Source: Enterobacter sp. JBIWA008 (GTDB taxonomy: Bacteria; Pseudomonadota; Gammaproteobacteria; Enterobacterales; Enterobacteriaceae). From it: a stretch of DNA of 64,000 nucleotides. A program made the position numbers and the translations under genes. The stretch covers positions 3,968,001 through 4,032,000 of the forward strand of contig NZ_CP074149.1 of NCBI RefSeq assembly GCF_019968765.1, read 5' to 3'. Position 1 is the stretch's first letter. Every line of letters starts with the position of its first letter. Positions 49,807-59,961 of the stretch are shown here, piece after piece. The notes under the pieces were generated by a model. It saw only the letters and a list, made by a program, of their open reading frames with translations, was not told where the DNA came from and did no database searches.

Positions 49807-49822
49807 GTGTAACCGATTACAC
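49807..49822. promoter_or_regulatory. GalR/GalS operator upstream of galP
   Basis: GTGTAACCGATTACAC is a near-perfect 16-base palindrome matching the GalR/GalS consensus (GTG-AA-C-G-TT-CAC pattern). It lies 85 bases before the galP start. GalR and GalS control of galP is established in E. coli. Confidence 0.85.
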
Positions 49823-49824
49823 CT

Positions 49825-49842
49825 ATGTGATTAATCTCACAT
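49825..49842. promoter_or_regulatory. CRP site upstream of galP
   Basis: ATGTGA-TTAATC-TCACAT has perfect TGTGA-N6-TCACA arms and lies 2 bases after the GalR-type operator, so cAMP-CRP and GalR/GalS would bind side by side. The rest of the 350-base gap between metK and galP shows only the metK terminator. Confidence 0.85.
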
Positions 49843-49906
49843 ATTTTTACGGGTCACTCACCTACCCTTTCCATCAATAAAACTGATAACCCAACTGGAG
49901 GGCATA

Positions 49907-51304
49907 ATGCCTGACAATAAAAAACAGGGGCGTACGTCCAACAAGGCGATGACATTCTTCGTCTGTTTCCTCGCCGCCCTGGCAGGATTACTTTTTGGCC
50001 TGGATATCGGCGTGATTGCCGGTGCATTACCTTTCATCACTGACGAGTTCCAGATCAGCGCTCACACCCAGGAGTGGGTGGTCAGCTCCATGATGTTTGG
50101 CGCGGCCGTCGGGGCCGTCGGCAGCGGCTGGCTCTCCTTCAAACTCGGACGTAAAAAAAGCCTGATGATCGGCGCGATCCTGTTCGTTGCCGGTTCACTC
50201 TTCTCTGCCGCTGCGCCTAACGTTGAGGTTCTGCTGGTTTCCCGCGTGCTGCTCGGCCTGGCCGTGGGCGTCGCGTCCTATACCGCCCCGCTTTACCTGT
50301 CTGAAATCGCGCCGGAGAAAATCCGCGGCAGTATGATTTCGATGTACCAGCTGATGATCACCATCGGTATTCTGGGCGCTTATCTTTCAGATACGGCGTT
50401 CAGCTACAGCGGCGCATGGCGCTGGATGCTCGGCGTCATCATCATCCCGGCCATTCTGCTGCTGATTGGCGTCTTCTTCCTGCCGGACAGCCCGCGCTGG
50501 TTCGCCGCCAAACGCCGCTTCCACGATGCCGAACGGGTTTTACTGCGCCTGCGCGATACCAGCGCGGAAGCGAAAAACGAGCTGGAAGAGATCCGCGAAA
50601 GCCTGAAGGTCAAACAGTCCGGCTGGGCGCTGTTTAAAGAGAACAGCAACTTCCGCCGCGCGGTGTTCCTCGGCGTACTGCTTCAGGTGATGCAGCAGTT
50701 CACCGGGATGAACGTCATTATGTATTACGCGCCAAAAATCTTTGAACTGGCGGGCTATACCAACACCACCGAGCAGATGTGGGGGACCGTCATCGTGGGT
50801 CTGACCAACGTGCTGGCGACCTTTATCGCCATCGGTCTGGTGGACCGCTGGGGACGTAAGCCAACCCTGACGCTGGGCTTCCTGGTGATGGCGGCCGGTA
50901 TGGGTGTCCTCGGTACCATGATGCATGTTGGCATTCACTCACCAACCGCCCAGTACTTTGCCGTAGGCATGCTGCTGATGTTTATCGTCGGGTTTGCGAT
51001 GAGCGCCGGTCCGCTGATCTGGGTGCTGTGCTCTGAGATTCAGCCGCTGAAAGGGCGTGATTTTGGTATCACCTGCTCTACCGCAACCAACTGGATTGCC
51101 AACATGATCGTCGGCGCAACGTTCCTGACCATGCTCAATACCCTGGGCAACGCGAACACCTTCTGGGTCTACGCCGGTCTGAATATCTTCTTTATTGTGC
51201 TGACAATCTGGCTGGTTCCAGAAACCAAACACGTTTCTCTGGAACATATTGAACGTAACCTGATGAAAGGTCGTCCGCTGCGCGAAATCGGCGCCCACGA
51301 CTAA
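49907..51304 (+). CDS. galP: GalP, galactose:H+ symporter
   Basis: This 465-residue MFS sugar porter matches E. coli GalP (464). It has 12 membrane helices and the sugar-porter signatures [11 protein letters not shown] in helix 1, Q-Q-F-T-G-M-N in helix 7 and P-E-T-K after helix 12; D-R-W-G-R-K lies in the 8-9 loop. It imports galactose and glucose with a proton. GalR/GalS and CRP sites upstream indicate induction by galactose and catabolite control. Confidence 0.97.
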   Translation: MPDNKKQGRTSNKAMTFFVCFLAALAGLLFGLDIGVIAGALPFITDEFQISAHTQEWVVSSMMFGAAVGAVGSGWLSFKLGRKKSLMIGAILFVAGSLFSAAAPNVEVLLVSRVLLGLAVGVASYTAPLYLSEIAPEKIRGSMISMYQLMITIGILGAYLSDTAFSYSGAWRWMLGVIIIPAILLLIGVFFLPDSPRWFAAKRRFHDAERVLLRLRDTSAEAKNELEEIRESLKVKQSGWALFKENSNFRRAVFLGVLLQVMQQFTGMNVIMYYAPKIFELAGYTNTTEQMWGTVIVGLTNVLATFIAIGLVDRWGRKPTLTLGFLVMAAGMGVLGTMMHVGIHSPTAQYFAVGMLLMFIVGFAMSAGPLIWVLCSEIQPLKGRDFGITCSTATNWIANMIVGATFLTMLNTLGNANTFWVYAGLNIFFIVLTIWLVPETKHVSLEHIERNLMKGRPLREIGAHD

Positions 51305-51311
51305 TTCTCTT

Positions 51312-51339
51312 GCGGGAGGCGCCTCTTGCGCCTCCCCGC
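51312..51339 (+). terminator. Probable terminator of galP
   Basis: GCGGGAGGCGC-CTCTT-GCGCCTCCCCGC forms a long GC-rich stem with one bulge, 8 bases past the galP stop; the following sequence (TTCGCGCTTTA) is only partly T-rich. Confidence 0.55.
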
Positions 51340-51362
51340 TTCGCGCTTTATGCTCTGCCCCT

Positions 51363-51860
51363 ATGAAAGCACCCCGTCTCCCCATCGCCCTTCAGCAAGC
51401 CGTTATGCGCAGCCTGCGGGAAAAACTCGCCCAGGCGAACCTGAAGCTCGGTCGCAATTACCCTGAACCTAAGATCGTTTATCAGCAGCGCGGAACCGCA
51501 GCCGGTACCGCCTGGCTCGAGCATTATGAGATCCGCCTTAACCCGGTGCTCATGATGGAAAACCAGCAGGCGTTTATCGAGGAAGTGGTGCCGCACGAGC
51601 TGGCGCATCTGCTGGTGTGGAAACACTTCGGACGCGTCGCGCCCCACGGGAAAGAGTGGAAGTGGATGATGGAAGCGGTGCTCGGCGTTCCGGCACGCCG
51701 TACCCATCAGTTCGAGCTGGAATCGGTGCGCCGCAATACCTTCCCCTATCGCTGCCGGTGTCAGCAGCACCAGCTTACCGTCCGCCGCCATAATCGCGTG
51801 GTGCGCGGCGAGGCGACCTACCGCTGCGTCAAATGCGGCGAGCCGCTGGTTGCGGAATAA
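51363..51860 (+). CDS. sprT: SprT, zinc metalloprotease-like protein
   Basis: This 165-residue protein matches E. coli SprT. The zinc-binding H-E-L-A-H lies in [11 protein letters not shown] near residue 79, with a downstream His in A-P-H-G-K-E-W. A C-terminal zinc ribbon is visible as Y-R-C-R-C and Y-R-C-V-K-C-G-E. The family is related to the DNA-protein crosslink protease Spartan, but the bacterial role is not defined. It lies between galP and endA as in E. coli. Confidence 0.95.
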   Translation: MKAPRLPIALQQAVMRSLREKLAQANLKLGRNYPEPKIVYQQRGTAAGTAWLEHYEIRLNPVLMMENQQAFIEEVVPHELAHLLVWKHFGRVAPHGKEWKWMMEAVLGVPARRTHQFELESVRRNTFPYRCRCQQHQLTVRRHNRVVRGEATYRCVKCGEPLVAE

Positions 51861-51954
51861 TCATCTGAACTTTCAGGAACTTTCCTGATCTGACTGATTG
51901 CATACGGGAACAACATTCGTTACGTTGCGGGCTCGTTTTGACACGGAGTGTAAG

Positions 51955-52662
51955 ATGTCCCGTAATTTTTCTCTCGCGGTCGCCTTTCTGACGACGGCGC
52001 TCTCAGGCCATGCTCTGGCCGACGGTATCAACAGTTTTTCCCAAGCCAAGGCAGCAGGCGTGAAGGTGAACGCCGATGTGCCGGGCGATTTCTACTGCGG
52101 CTGTAAAATTAACTGGCAGGGTAAAAAAGGGGTCGTTGACCTTGAGTCCTGCGGCTATAATGTGCGTAAAAACGAAAACCGCGCCAGCCGTATTGAATGG
52201 GAGCATGTCGTTCCTGCCTGGCAGTTTGGCCACCAGCGCCAGTGCTGGCAGGATGGGGGACGTAAAAACTGCGCCAAAGATCCGGTTTATCGCCAGATGG
52301 AAAGCGATATGCATAACCTGCAGCCTGCGGTTGGCGAAGTGAACGGTGACCGCGGCAACTTTATGTACAGCCAGTGGAACGGTGGCGAAGGCCAGTACGG
52401 CCAGTGCGATATGAAGGTTGATTTTAAAGAGAAAGTCGCCGAGCCCCCTGCCCGCGCGCGCGGCAGCATTGCTCGCACCTATTTCTATATGCGTGACCGT
52501 TACGACCTCAACCTCTCTCGCCAGCAGACTCAGCTGTTCAACGCATGGGACAAACAGTACCCGGTGACGGAGTGGGAATGCCGGCGCGACGAACGTATCG
52601 CCAGAGTACAGGGGAATCACAACCCTTACGTCCAGCGGGCTTGCCAGGCGCAAAAGAGCTAA
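51955..52662 (+). CDS. endA: EndA, periplasmic DNA-specific endonuclease I
   Basis: The ATG at 51955 gives 235 residues, the E. coli length. The signal peptide ([12 protein letters not shown]) is cleaved after A-L-A, so the enzyme is periplasmic. The catalytic His lies in [10 protein letters not shown] near residue 83 within a beta-beta-alpha metal fold, and several Cys suit disulfide bonds. It cuts double-stranded DNA. A GGAG ribosome site lies upstream. Confidence 0.97.
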   Translation: MSRNFSLAVAFLTTALSGHALADGINSFSQAKAAGVKVNADVPGDFYCGCKINWQGKKGVVDLESCGYNVRKNENRASRIEWEHVVPAWQFGHQRQCWQDGGRKNCAKDPVYRQMESDMHNLQPAVGEVNGDRGNFMYSQWNGGEGQYGQCDMKVDFKEKVAEPPARARGSIARTYFYMRDRYDLNLSRQQTQLFNAWDKQYPVTEWECRRDERIARVQGNHNPYVQRACQAQKS

Positions 52663-52713
52663 CCTACACTACGGCAATTCGCTTATATCGCATGACACAT
52701 GGAATTTCTGACT

Positions 52714-53445
52714 ATGCGCATTCCCCGCATTTACCATCCTGAACTGATTACCGCAGGCCGCGAAATCTCCCTGTCTGATGATGCCGCCAACCACGTAGGC
52801 CGCGTGCTGCGCATGGGCGCAGGTCAGGCAATACAGCTGTTCGACGGCTCGAACCAGGTTTTCGACGCGGAAATTACGCGGTCTGATAAAAAAAGCGTGC
52901 ACGTTAACGTCCTGCGTGGCGAAGTGGATGACCGGGAATCACCGCTGCATATCCATCTGGGCCAGGTGATGTCGCGCGGCGAGAAAATGGAGTTCACCAT
53001 TCAGAAATCCATTGAACTGGGTGTAAGCCTCATTACGCCACTTTTTTCTGAGCGCTGTGGCGTTAAACTGGATGCGGAACGTCTGAACAAAAAGATCCAG
53101 CAGTGGCAGAAAATTGCCATTGCGGCCTGCGAACAGAGTGGACGCAACCGTATTCCGGAGATCCGTCCGGCGATGGATCTGGAGGACTGGTGTGCAGAAG
53201 AGGAGAGTGGGCTGAAGCTCAATCTCCATCCGCGCGCCAGCGCCAGCATCAATACGCTGCCGCTGCCCGTTGAGCGCGTACGCCTGTTGATTGGCCCCGA
53301 AGGCGGCCTGTCGGCGGACGAAATTGCGATGACGGCACGTTACCAGTTTACTGATATTCTGTTGGGACCTCGCGTTCTGCGCACTGAGACAACGGCACTC
53401 ACGGCCATTACCGCGCTACAGGTACGGTTTGGCGATCTGGGTTGA
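52714..53445 (+). CDS. rsmE: RsmE, 16S rRNA m3U1498 methyltransferase
   Basis: The ATG at 52714 ([10 protein letters not shown]) gives 243 residues, as in E. coli RsmE; an ATG five codons upstream is an alternative. The N-terminal PUA-like domain is followed by a SPOUT methyltransferase domain with the knot motif [10 protein letters not shown] near residue 195 and [12 protein letters not shown]. It methylates U1498 of 16S rRNA. It lies directly upstream of gshB. Confidence 0.96.
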   Translation: MRIPRIYHPELITAGREISLSDDAANHVGRVLRMGAGQAIQLFDGSNQVFDAEITRSDKKSVHVNVLRGEVDDRESPLHIHLGQVMSRGEKMEFTIQKSIELGVSLITPLFSERCGVKLDAERLNKKIQQWQKIAIAACEQSGRNRIPEIRPAMDLEDWCAEEESGLKLNLHPRASASINTLPLPVERVRLLIGPEGGLSADEIAMTARYQFTDILLGPRVLRTETTALTAITALQVRFGDLG

Positions 53446-53464
53446 AGCATTAACGGAGAAGAAC

Positions 53465-54412
53465 ATGATCAAGCTCGGCATCGTGATGGACCCCATCGCA
53501 AACATTAACATCAAGAAAGATTCCAGCTTCGCCATGCTGCTGGAAGCGCAGCGTCGCGGCTATGAACTCCACTATATGGAGATGAACGATCTTTACCTGA
53601 TCAACGGTGAAGCCCGCGCGCGCACCCGCATCGTTAACGTCGAGCAGAACTACGACAAATGGTACGAGTTCGGCACCGAGCAGGATATTGCCCTGGCCGA
53701 TCTCAACGTCATCCTGATGCGTAAAGATCCGCCGTTCGACACCGAATACATCTACAGCACCTACATCCTTGAGCGTGCTGAAGAGAAAGGCACGCTGATC
53801 GTCAACAAGCCGCAGAGCCTGCGCGACTGCAACGAGAAGCTCTACACCGCCTGGTTCTCTGACCTTACGCCGGAAACCCTGGTGACCCGCAGCAAAGCGC
53901 AGCTGAAAGAATTCTGGCAGAAGCACGGCGATATCATCATGAAGCCGCTGGACGGCATGGGCGGCGCATCGATTTTCCGCGTGAAAGAGAGCGATCCGAA
54001 CATTGGCGTGATTGCCGAAACGCTGACCGAACTGGGCACGCGTTACTGCATGGCACAGAACTATATTCCGGCGATCAAAGACGGCGATAAGCGCGTGCTG
54101 GTGGTGGATGGCGAACCGGTTCCTTACTGCCTGGCGCGTATCCCGCAGGGTGGCGAAACCCGCGGTAACCTGGCGGCCGGTGGCCGCGGTGAGCCGCGCC
54201 CGCTGACCGAAAGCGACTGGGAAATTGCCCGCCGCGTTGGTCCGACGCTGAAAGCCAAAGGCCTGATCTTCGTTGGCCTGGATATCATCGGCGATCGTCT
54301 GACCGAAGTGAACGTCACCAGCCCGACCTGCATTCGTGAAATTGAAGCGGAATTCCCGATCTCAATCACCGGAATGCTGATGGACGCAATCGAAAAACGT
54401 TTAGAGAAATAA
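53465..54412 (+). CDS. gshB: GshB, glutathione synthetase
   Basis: The ATG at 53465, 19 bases after the rsmE stop and preceded by GGAGAAGAAC, gives 315 residues, as in E. coli. It is an ATP-grasp enzyme that joins gamma-glutamylcysteine and glycine. The ATP-binding parts include M-K-P-L-D-G-M-G-G and the flexible A-G-G-R-G-E-P-R-P near residue 240; D-I-I-G near 279 and N-V-T-S-P-T near 287 hold Mg ligands. It ends at a terminator-like hairpin. Confidence 0.97.
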   Translation: MIKLGIVMDPIANINIKKDSSFAMLLEAQRRGYELHYMEMNDLYLINGEARARTRIVNVEQNYDKWYEFGTEQDIALADLNVILMRKDPPFDTEYIYSTYILERAEEKGTLIVNKPQSLRDCNEKLYTAWFSDLTPETLVTRSKAQLKEFWQKHGDIIMKPLDGMGGASIFRVKESDPNIGVIAETLTELGTRYCMAQNYIPAIKDGDKRVLVVDGEPVPYCLARIPQGGETRGNLAAGGRGEPRPLTESDWEIARRVGPTLKAKGLIFVGLDIIGDRLTEVNVTSPTCIREIEAEFPISITGMLMDAIEKRLEK

Positions 54413-54430
54413 CCTAACAATACTATTAGT

Positions 54431-54474
54431 GACAGCGCCTGTGTTTGTCCCCATACTGGGCGCTGTCGCTTTTT
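54431..54474 (+). terminator. Probable terminator of gshB
   Basis: GACAGCGCC pairs with GGCGCTGTC across a 19-base loop and is followed by GCTTTTTA. It lies between gshB and yqgE, so it may allow only partial read-through. Confidence 0.65.
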
Positions 54475-54499
54475 AAACCAGGAAACAGTACCTCTGACA

Positions 54500-55060
54500 A
54501 TGAATTTACAGCATCACTTTCTTATTGCCATGCCTGCTCTCCAGGACCCGATTTTTCGCCGCGCCGTGGTGTATATTTGTGAATACAATGAAGACGGCGC
54601 GATGGGCATTATCATCAATAAACCACTGGAAAACCTGCAGGTTGAAGGGATTCTGGACAAGCTGAAAATCCCGGCTGAAGCGCGACTACCGGAAATCCGG
54701 CTTGATAAACCCGTGATGCTGGGTGGACCTCTTGCAGAAGATCGCGGTTTTATCCTGCATACGCCGCCGGTATTCTCTTCCAGCATTCGCATCTCCGACA
54801 ACACCGTTATCACGACATCGCGTGACGTGCTCGAAACGCTGGGTACCGCAGAGCAGCCCTCTGAAGTGCTGGTGGCGCTTGGCTATTCGTCGTGGGAGAA
54901 AGGCCAGCTTGAGCAAGAGATCCTCGATAACGCCTGGCTTACCGCGCCTGCGGACATGAATATCCTGTTTAAAACCCCTATCGCCGATCGCTGGCGTGAC
55001 GCGGCGAAGCTGATTGGCATTGATATCCTGACCATGCCTGGCGTAGCGGGGCACGCCTGA
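54500..55060 (+). CDS. yqgE: YqgE, UPF0301/AlgH family protein
   Basis: This 186-residue protein matches E. coli YqgE, a single-domain UPF0301 (AlgH-like) protein. Family motifs are H-H-F-L-I-A-M-P near the N-terminus, [18 protein letters not shown] and [10 protein letters not shown]. The function is not established. Its stop overlaps the yqgF start by one base (TGATG), which points to coupled translation. Confidence 0.95.
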   Translation: MNLQHHFLIAMPALQDPIFRRAVVYICEYNEDGAMGIIINKPLENLQVEGILDKLKIPAEARLPEIRLDKPVMLGGPLAEDRGFILHTPPVFSSSIRISDNTVITTSRDVLETLGTAEQPSEVLVALGYSSWEKGQLEQEILDNAWLTAPADMNILFKTPIADRWRDAAKLIGIDILTMPGVAGHA

Positions 55061-55476
55061 TGAGCGGAACGCTTCTGGCCTTCGATTTTGGTACCAAAAG
55101 CATTGGCGTCGCCGTGGGTCAGCGCATCACCGGTACCGCGCGTCCGCTCGCGGCCCTGAAGGCCAATGACGGCACACCAGACTGGAATCTGATCGAGCGA
55201 CTGCTCAAAGAGTGGCAGCCAGACGAGGTGATTGTTGGGCTGCCGCTAAACATGGACGGCACAGAACAGCCGCTTACCGCCCGGGCACGTAAGTTCGCCA
55301 ATAAAATCCATGGCCGCTTTGGCGTCTCCGTTAAGCTTCACGACGAGCGTCTCAGCACCGTCGAAGCGCGCGCGGGCCTGTTTGAGCACGGCGGTTTCCG
55401 GGCGCTCAACAAAGGCAGCGTGGACTCCGCTTCAGCAGTAATCATCCTCGAAAGCTATTTCGAACAGGGCTTTTAA
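55060..55476 (+). CDS. yqgF: YqgF (RuvX), putative pre-16S rRNA nuclease
   Basis: This 138-residue protein matches E. coli YqgF, an RNase-H/RuvC-fold nuclease implicated in 5' maturation of 16S rRNA. The catalytic acidic residues fall in [23 protein letters not shown] and the C-terminal [16 protein letters not shown] is also conserved. It is coupled with yqgE and converges on yggR. Confidence 0.96.
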   Translation: MSGTLLAFDFGTKSIGVAVGQRITGTARPLAALKANDGTPDWNLIERLLKEWQPDEVIVGLPLNMDGTEQPLTARARKFANKIHGRFGVSVKLHDERLSTVEARAGLFEHGGFRALNKGSVDSASAVIILESYFEQGF

Positions 55477-55486
55477 ACTCAGGGGC

Positions 55487-56467
55487 CTACAGCCGCCCCT
55501 GCGCCCGTCTCTCTGCCAGGCTCTGGTCAAAGTTCTGCATTCCTGCCTGCTGACCGGTTTGGATGATGCCGGGAAGTTGCCACGTTTTCCCTTCACGAAT
55601 AAGATTCGCCGCCGCTGGGGTGTTCACCAGCAGTTCATACAACGCGACGCGCCCTCCCTGTAGATCGGGAAGCAGCCTTTGCGCCAGCACCGCCCTCAGG
55701 CTGCCAGCCAGCTGGTTACGCACCGGATCTTTCTCCTGCGCCGGGAACGTATCGACCAGACGTTCAATCGCCTGCGATGCCCCGCGCGTATGCAGCGTCG
55801 CCAGCACCAGATGCCCGGTTTCAGCTGCAGTTAGCGCCAGGCGGATCGTTTCGCTGTCGCGCAACTCTCCCAGTAAAATAACGTCCGGATCCTGGCGTAA
55901 GGCACTACGCAGCGCTTCGGCAAATGACGGGCTGTGCTGGCCTATCTCCCTCTGCTGGATCAGGCAACGTTCACTCTGGTAGATAAACTCCACCGGATCT
56001 TCAAGCGTGAGGATATGGCCGTCAGCATGGTGGTTAAGAAAATCGACCATCGCCGCCAGCGTAGTGGATTTGCCGCTGCCGGTTGCCCCGGTCACCAGAA
56101 TCAGCCCGGCGTCATTGGACAACAGTTCCGGGATTGCCCGCGGCGCGCCCAGCGAAGTGAGCTGCGGGCAGGTACGCGGCAACAGCCGCAGCGTCACAGA
56201 GATACCGCTCATCTGCTTAAAGGCACTGCCGCGCAGGCGCTGGCCTCCCGTCACCGTCGCGGCAAAGTCCACCTGCCCGTTCGCCCACCATGTTCCCTGC
56301 TGCTCATCGTTGAGCCACGCTTTTAATAACGCCCCAACGTCGGGAGGCGGAAAGGGAGCAGGCTCAAGCCGGCCTAATCTGCGCCAGCGCGGTGGTGAAT
56401 CACTGCACAGGTGTAGATCGGAGACGTTATGCTTTACACTAAGGGCCACAATTTCTTCCACATCCAT
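55487..56467 (-). CDS. yggR: YggR, PilT-like type IV pilus twitching ATPase homologue
   Basis: This 326-residue protein is a PilT/GspE-family ATPase. The Walker A motif G-A-T-G-S-G-K-S-T-T lies near residue 129, the Asp box before it, the Walker B region V-I-L-L-G-E-L-R-D near 196 and the His box H-L-V-L-A-T-L-H-T-R-G-A near 218. In species with type IV pili PilT drives retraction; in E. coli the role of YggR is unknown. It is transcribed opposite to its neighbours. Confidence 0.94.
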   Translation of the reverse strand: MDVEEIVALSVKHNVSDLHLCSDSPPRWRRLGRLEPAPFPPPDVGALLKAWLNDEQQGTWWANGQVDFAATVTGGQRLRGSAFKQMSGISVTLRLLPRTCPQLTSLGAPRAIPELLSNDAGLILVTGATGSGKSTTLAAMVDFLNHHADGHILTLEDPVEFIYQSERCLIQQREIGQHSPSFAEALRSALRQDPDVILLGELRDSETIRLALTAAETGHLVLATLHTRGASQAIERLVDTFPAQEKDPVRNQLAGSLRAVLAQRLLPDLQGGRVALYELLVNTPAAANLIREGKTWQLPGIIQTGQQAGMQNFDQSLAERRAQGRL

Positions 56468-56484
56468 AGACTACTCCTCGGAAA

Positions 56485-57186
56485 ATGAACGACATTGCGC
56501 ATAACCTGGCACAGGTCCGGGACAAAATCTCAGCCGCCGCAACGCGTTGCGGCCGGGCTTCAGAAGAAATTACGCTGCTTGCAGTCAGCAAAACCAAGCC
56601 TGCGAGCGCCATCGCAGAAGCCATTGATGCAGGCCAGCGGGCGTTTGGTGAAAACTACGTGCAGGAAGGCGTGGATAAAATTCGCTACTTCCAGGAACAG
56701 GGGAAGACGGATCTGCAGTGGCACTTTATTGGCCCACTGCAGTCGAACAAAAGCCGTCTGGTGGCAGAGCACTTCGACTGGTGCCATACCATCGACCGTC
56801 TGCGTATTGCTACCCGTCTGAACGATCAGCGCCCGGCAGACATGCCTGCACTTAACGTGCTTATTCAGGTCAACATCAGCGACGAAAACAGCAAGTCCGG
56901 CATTACGCTGAGCGAACTGGACGCGCTGGCCGCAGAGGTGGCCAAACTGCCGCGCTTAACCCTGCGCGGGCTGATGGCAATTCCGGCGCCTGAGTCAAGT
57001 TATGAAAGGCAGTTTGCCGTGGCACAGCAAATGGCTGTAGCATTTGAGGCGCTAAAAGCGCGCTATAGCACGGTAGACACGCTTTCACTGGGCATGTCGG
57101 ATGATATGGAAGCCGCCATCGCGGCAGGCAGCACTATGGTGCGCATCGGCACGGCTATTTTCGGTGCGCGCGACTACTCAAAATAA
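56485..57186 (+). CDS. yggS: YggS, PLP homeostasis protein (PLPBP)
   Basis: This 233-residue protein matches E. coli YggS, a single-domain PLP-binding protein related to alanine racemase. The PLP Lys lies in L-L-A-V-S-K-T-K-P near residue 36, and the phosphate site in S-L-G-M-S-D-D-M-E-A-A-I near residue 200. It has no known catalytic activity and maintains vitamin B6 and amino acid pools. It is the first gene of yggS-yggT-yggU-rdgB-hemW. Confidence 0.97.
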   Translation: MNDIAHNLAQVRDKISAAATRCGRASEEITLLAVSKTKPASAIAEAIDAGQRAFGENYVQEGVDKIRYFQEQGKTDLQWHFIGPLQSNKSRLVAEHFDWCHTIDRLRIATRLNDQRPADMPALNVLIQVNISDENSKSGITLSELDALAAEVAKLPRLTLRGLMAIPAPESSYERQFAVAQQMAVAFEALKARYSTVDTLSLGMSDDMEAAIAAGSTMVRIGTAIFGARDYSK

Positions 57187-57207
57187 TAAGGAAACCTGAG
57201 GAACGCC

Positions 57208-57774
57208 ATGAAGACGTTGACTTTCCTGCTCTCAACTGTGCTTGAGCTGTATACGATGGCGCTTTTGCTGCGCGTCTGGATGCAGTGGGCCCGCTGTGAT
57301 TTTTACAATCCGTTCTCGCAGTTTGTCGTGAAAATCACGCAGCCTGTTGTCGGACCATTGCGCCGTATTATCCCGGCCATGGGCCCCATCGACAGTTCGT
57401 CTCTGCTGGTGGCGTTTATTCTGAGCGTTATCAAAGCGATCGTGCTGTTTATGGTCATTACCTTCCAGCCGATTATCTGGATTGCTGCGGTCCTGATTCT
57501 GGTCAAAACCGTCGGCCTGCTTATTTTCTGGGTGCTGCTGGTCATGGCCATCATGAGCTGGGTGAGCCAGGGGCGTAGCCCGGTGGAGTATGCTTTGATT
57601 CAGCTGGCCGAGCCGCTGCTGCGTCCAATCCGTAATCTGCTTCCGTCTATGGGCGGCATCGATTTTTCCCCGATGATCCTGGTTCTGCTGCTCTATGTGG
57701 TCAACATGGGGATCGCAGAGCTGTTACAGTCCACGGGCAATATGCTGCTGCCGGGGCTGTGGATGGCGCTATGA
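57208..57774 (+). CDS. yggT: YggT, integral membrane protein
   Basis: This 188-residue protein matches E. coli YggT. Two repeats of the YGGT domain, each with paired hydrophobic helices, are visible, with motifs [13 protein letters not shown] near residue 35 and [13 protein letters not shown] near 135. The family is linked to osmotic stress and, in other bacteria, to cell division sites. Its stop overlaps the yggU start by 4 bases (ATGA). Confidence 0.95.
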   Translation: MKTLTFLLSTVLELYTMALLLRVWMQWARCDFYNPFSQFVVKITQPVVGPLRRIIPAMGPIDSSSLLVAFILSVIKAIVLFMVITFQPIIWIAAVLILVKTVGLLIFWVLLVMAIMSWVSQGRSPVEYALIQLAEPLLRPIRNLLPSMGGIDFSPMILVLLLYVVNMGIAELLQSTGNMLLPGLWMAL

Positions 57775-58067
57775 GTGCAGTAAGCACCTGCGCTGACGGG
57801 CTGGTTTTGCGGCTGTATATTCAGCCAAAAGCCAGCCGTGACGGTATTGTTGGGCTTCATGGCGACGAGTTAAAAGTCGCCATCACCGCCCCGCCGGTTG
57901 ACGGCCAGGCGAACGCGCATCTGACTAAATATCTGGCAAAACAGTTTCGCGTCGCCAAAAGCCAGGTCATCATTGAAAAAGGTGAACTTGGGCGACATAA
58001 ACAGGTAAAAATCCTTAATCCTCAATCTATCCCGACGGAAGTCGCGGCTCTGAAAGAACAGGACTAA
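57771..58067 (+). CDS. yggU: YggU, DUF167 family protein
   Basis: The ATG at 57771 overlaps the yggT stop and gives 98 residues, close to the 96 of E. coli YggU. The DUF167 core is visible: [18 protein letters not shown] and K-G-E-L-G-R-H-K. The function is unknown. It ends 3 bases before rdgB. Confidence 0.94.
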   Translation: MSAVSTCADGLVLRLYIQPKASRDGIVGLHGDELKVAITAPPVDGQANAHLTKYLAKQFRVAKSQVIIEKGELGRHKQVKILNPQSIPTEVAALKEQD

Positions 58068-58070
58068 ACC

Positions 58071-58664
58071 ATGCAGAAAGTTGTTCTCGCGACCGGCAAC
58101 GCCGGTAAAGTGCGCGAGCTGGCCTCGCTATTAAATGATTTTGGTCTGGACGTGGTCGCCCAGACCGATCTTGGCGTGGAGTCCGCCGAAGAGACGGGGC
58201 TGACGTTTATCGAAAACGCGATCCTGAAAGCGCGCCACGCCGCGCAGATTACCGGCCTGCCTGCGATTGCCGACGACTCCGGCCTGGCCGTGGATTTTCT
58301 CGGCGGTGCGCCGGGGATTTACTCCGCGCGCTATTCCGGCGTTGACGCCACCGACCAGCAGAATCTGGAAAAGCTGCTTATCGCCCTGAAAGATGTACCG
58401 GACGAACAGCGCACCGCGCAGTTCCACTGCGTACTGGTCTATATGCGTCACGCGCAGGACCCTACGCCGATCGTCTGCCACGGTAGCTGGCCGGGCGTGA
58501 TTACCCGTGAAGCAGCTGGCAACGGCGGCTTTGGCTACGACCCGATTTTCTTTGTCCCGTCCGAGGGCAAAACCGCTGCGGAACTGACCCGCGAAGAAAA
58601 AAGCGCGATTTCCCACCGTGGACGCGCGCTGAAACTGTTACTGGAAGCACTGCGTAATGGCTAA
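58071..58664 (+). CDS. rdgB: RdgB, dITP/XTP pyrophosphatase
   Basis: This 197-residue protein matches E. coli RdgB. It hydrolyses dITP, XTP and other non-canonical purine triphosphates to prevent their incorporation into DNA. Substrate motifs are A-T-G-N-A-G-K-V near the N-terminus, A-D-D-S-G-L near residue 68 and F-G-Y-D-P-I-F near 154, with S-H-R-G-R-A near the C-terminus. Its end overlaps the hemW start by 8 bases. Confidence 0.97.
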   Translation: MQKVVLATGNAGKVRELASLLNDFGLDVVAQTDLGVESAEETGLTFIENAILKARHAAQITGLPAIADDSGLAVDFLGGAPGIYSARYSGVDATDQQNLEKLLIALKDVPDEQRTAQFHCVLVYMRHAQDPTPIVCHGSWPGVITREAAGNGGFGYDPIFFVPSEGKTAAELTREEKSAISHRGRALKLLLEALRNG

Positions 58665-59799
58665 TTTGCCACCTCTGAGTCTTTATATTCACATCCCGTG
58701 GTGCGTGCAGAAATGCCCGTACTGCGATTTCAACTCACACGCGCTGAAGGGCGAAGTGCCGCACGATGACTACGTTGCGCATCTGCTGGCCGACCTGGAC
58801 GCCGATGTCGCTTACGCACAGGGACGTGAAGTTAAGACCATTTTCATTGGTGGCGGTACGCCGAGCCTGCTGTCCGGCCCGGCGATGCAGACGCTGCTGG
58901 ACGGCGTGCGTGCGCGCCTGAACCTGGCGTCAGATGCTGAAATTACGATGGAAGCCAACCCCGGCACCGTTGAAGCCGACCGTTTTGTCGACTATCAGCG
59001 CGCGGGCGTGAACCGCATCTCCATCGGCGTGCAGAGCTTTAGCGAGCCGAAGCTGAAACGTCTGGGGCGCATTCACGGCCCGGAAGAGGCGAAGCGCGCG
59101 GCAAACCTGGCGACCGGGCTGGGCCTTCGCAGCTTTAACCTCGATCTGATGCACGGCCTGCCGGATCAGTCGCTGGAAGAGGCGCTGGACGACCTGCGCC
59201 AGGCGATCGAACTGAACCCGCCGCACCTGTCGTGGTACCAGCTCACCATCGAGCCAAACACGCTGTTTGGCTCGCGCCCGCCGGTGCTGCCGGATGACGA
59301 CGCGCTGTGGGATATCTTCGAGCAGGGTCACAGGCTTTTAACCGCTGCGGGCTATCAGCAGTATGAAACGTCCGCCTATGCGAAGCCGGGCTATCAGTGT
59401 CAGCACAACCTGAACTACTGGCGGTTTGGCGACTATCTGGGGATTGGCTGCGGCGCGCACGGTAAAGTCACCTTCCCGGACGGGCGCATTCTGCGCACGG
59501 CCAAAACCCGCCACCCGCGCGGGTATATGGAAGGCCGTTATCTTGAGCGTCAGCACGACGTAGAGGCGGCGGATAAGCCGTTTGAGTTCTTTATGAACCG
59601 CTTCCGCCTGCTGGAAGCCGCCCCACGAGCGGAGTTTGCGCGTTACACCGGGCTGCCGGAGTCAGTGATTCGCCCACAAATTGACGAAGCGCTGGCGCAG
59701 GGGTATCTGACCGAGTGCGATGCGTACTGGCAGATCACCGAGCACGGCAAGCTGTTCTTAAACTCCCTTCTTGAGCTGTTCCTCGCCGAAGAATCCTGA
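58657..59799 (+). CDS. hemW: HemW, radical SAM heme chaperone
   Basis: This 380-residue protein matches E. coli HemW (YggW). The radical SAM cluster ligands are Cys16, Cys20 and Cys23 ([10 protein letters not shown]), followed by G-G-G-T-P-S. It was long annotated as an oxygen-independent coproporphyrinogen oxidase but acts as a heme-binding chaperone. It overlaps rdgB and is the last gene of the cluster. Downstream, the E. coli genes yggM and ansB are absent. Confidence 0.96.
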   Translation: MANLPPLSLYIHIPWCVQKCPYCDFNSHALKGEVPHDDYVAHLLADLDADVAYAQGREVKTIFIGGGTPSLLSGPAMQTLLDGVRARLNLASDAEITMEANPGTVEADRFVDYQRAGVNRISIGVQSFSEPKLKRLGRIHGPEEAKRAANLATGLGLRSFNLDLMHGLPDQSLEEALDDLRQAIELNPPHLSWYQLTIEPNTLFGSRPPVLPDDDALWDIFEQGHRLLTAAGYQQYETSAYAKPGYQCQHNLNYWRFGDYLGIGCGAHGKVTFPDGRILRTAKTRHPRGYMEGRYLERQHDVEAADKPFEFFMNRFRLLEAAPRAEFARYTGLPESVIRPQIDEALAQGYLTECDAYWQITEHGKLFLNSLLELFLAEES

Positions 59800-59820
59800 A
59801 CACCCCGTTGTGCCGACTGA

Positions 59821-59961
59821 GGGAAAGGTTGGCACGTCATTCGATTCTGGAATAACGAACTCTCGGATAACGAAGAGGCGGTGTTAGAAAAGATCCTTGA
59901 AACACTGCAAATGCTGCAACCCCCACCCCGGCCCTCTCTCACAGGGAGAGGGCCGGGGTGA
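59821..59961 (+). pseudogene. C-terminal remnant of a DUF559-type (Vsr-like endonuclease fold) gene
   Basis: The frame from 59821 reads G-K-G-W-H-V-I-R-F-W-N-N-E-L-S-D-N-E-E-A, then V-L-E-K-I-L-E-T-L-Q. This is the usual C-terminal signature of DUF559 proteins (K-G-W-x-V-I/L-R-F-W-N), from memory of the family. A stop (TGA, 59818-59820) directly precedes it and nothing resembling the N-terminal domain is found upstream, so this is a decayed fragment. The frame continues into the adjacent REP-like palindrome, which supplies the last 14 codons before the TGA at 59959. Confidence 0.7.
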
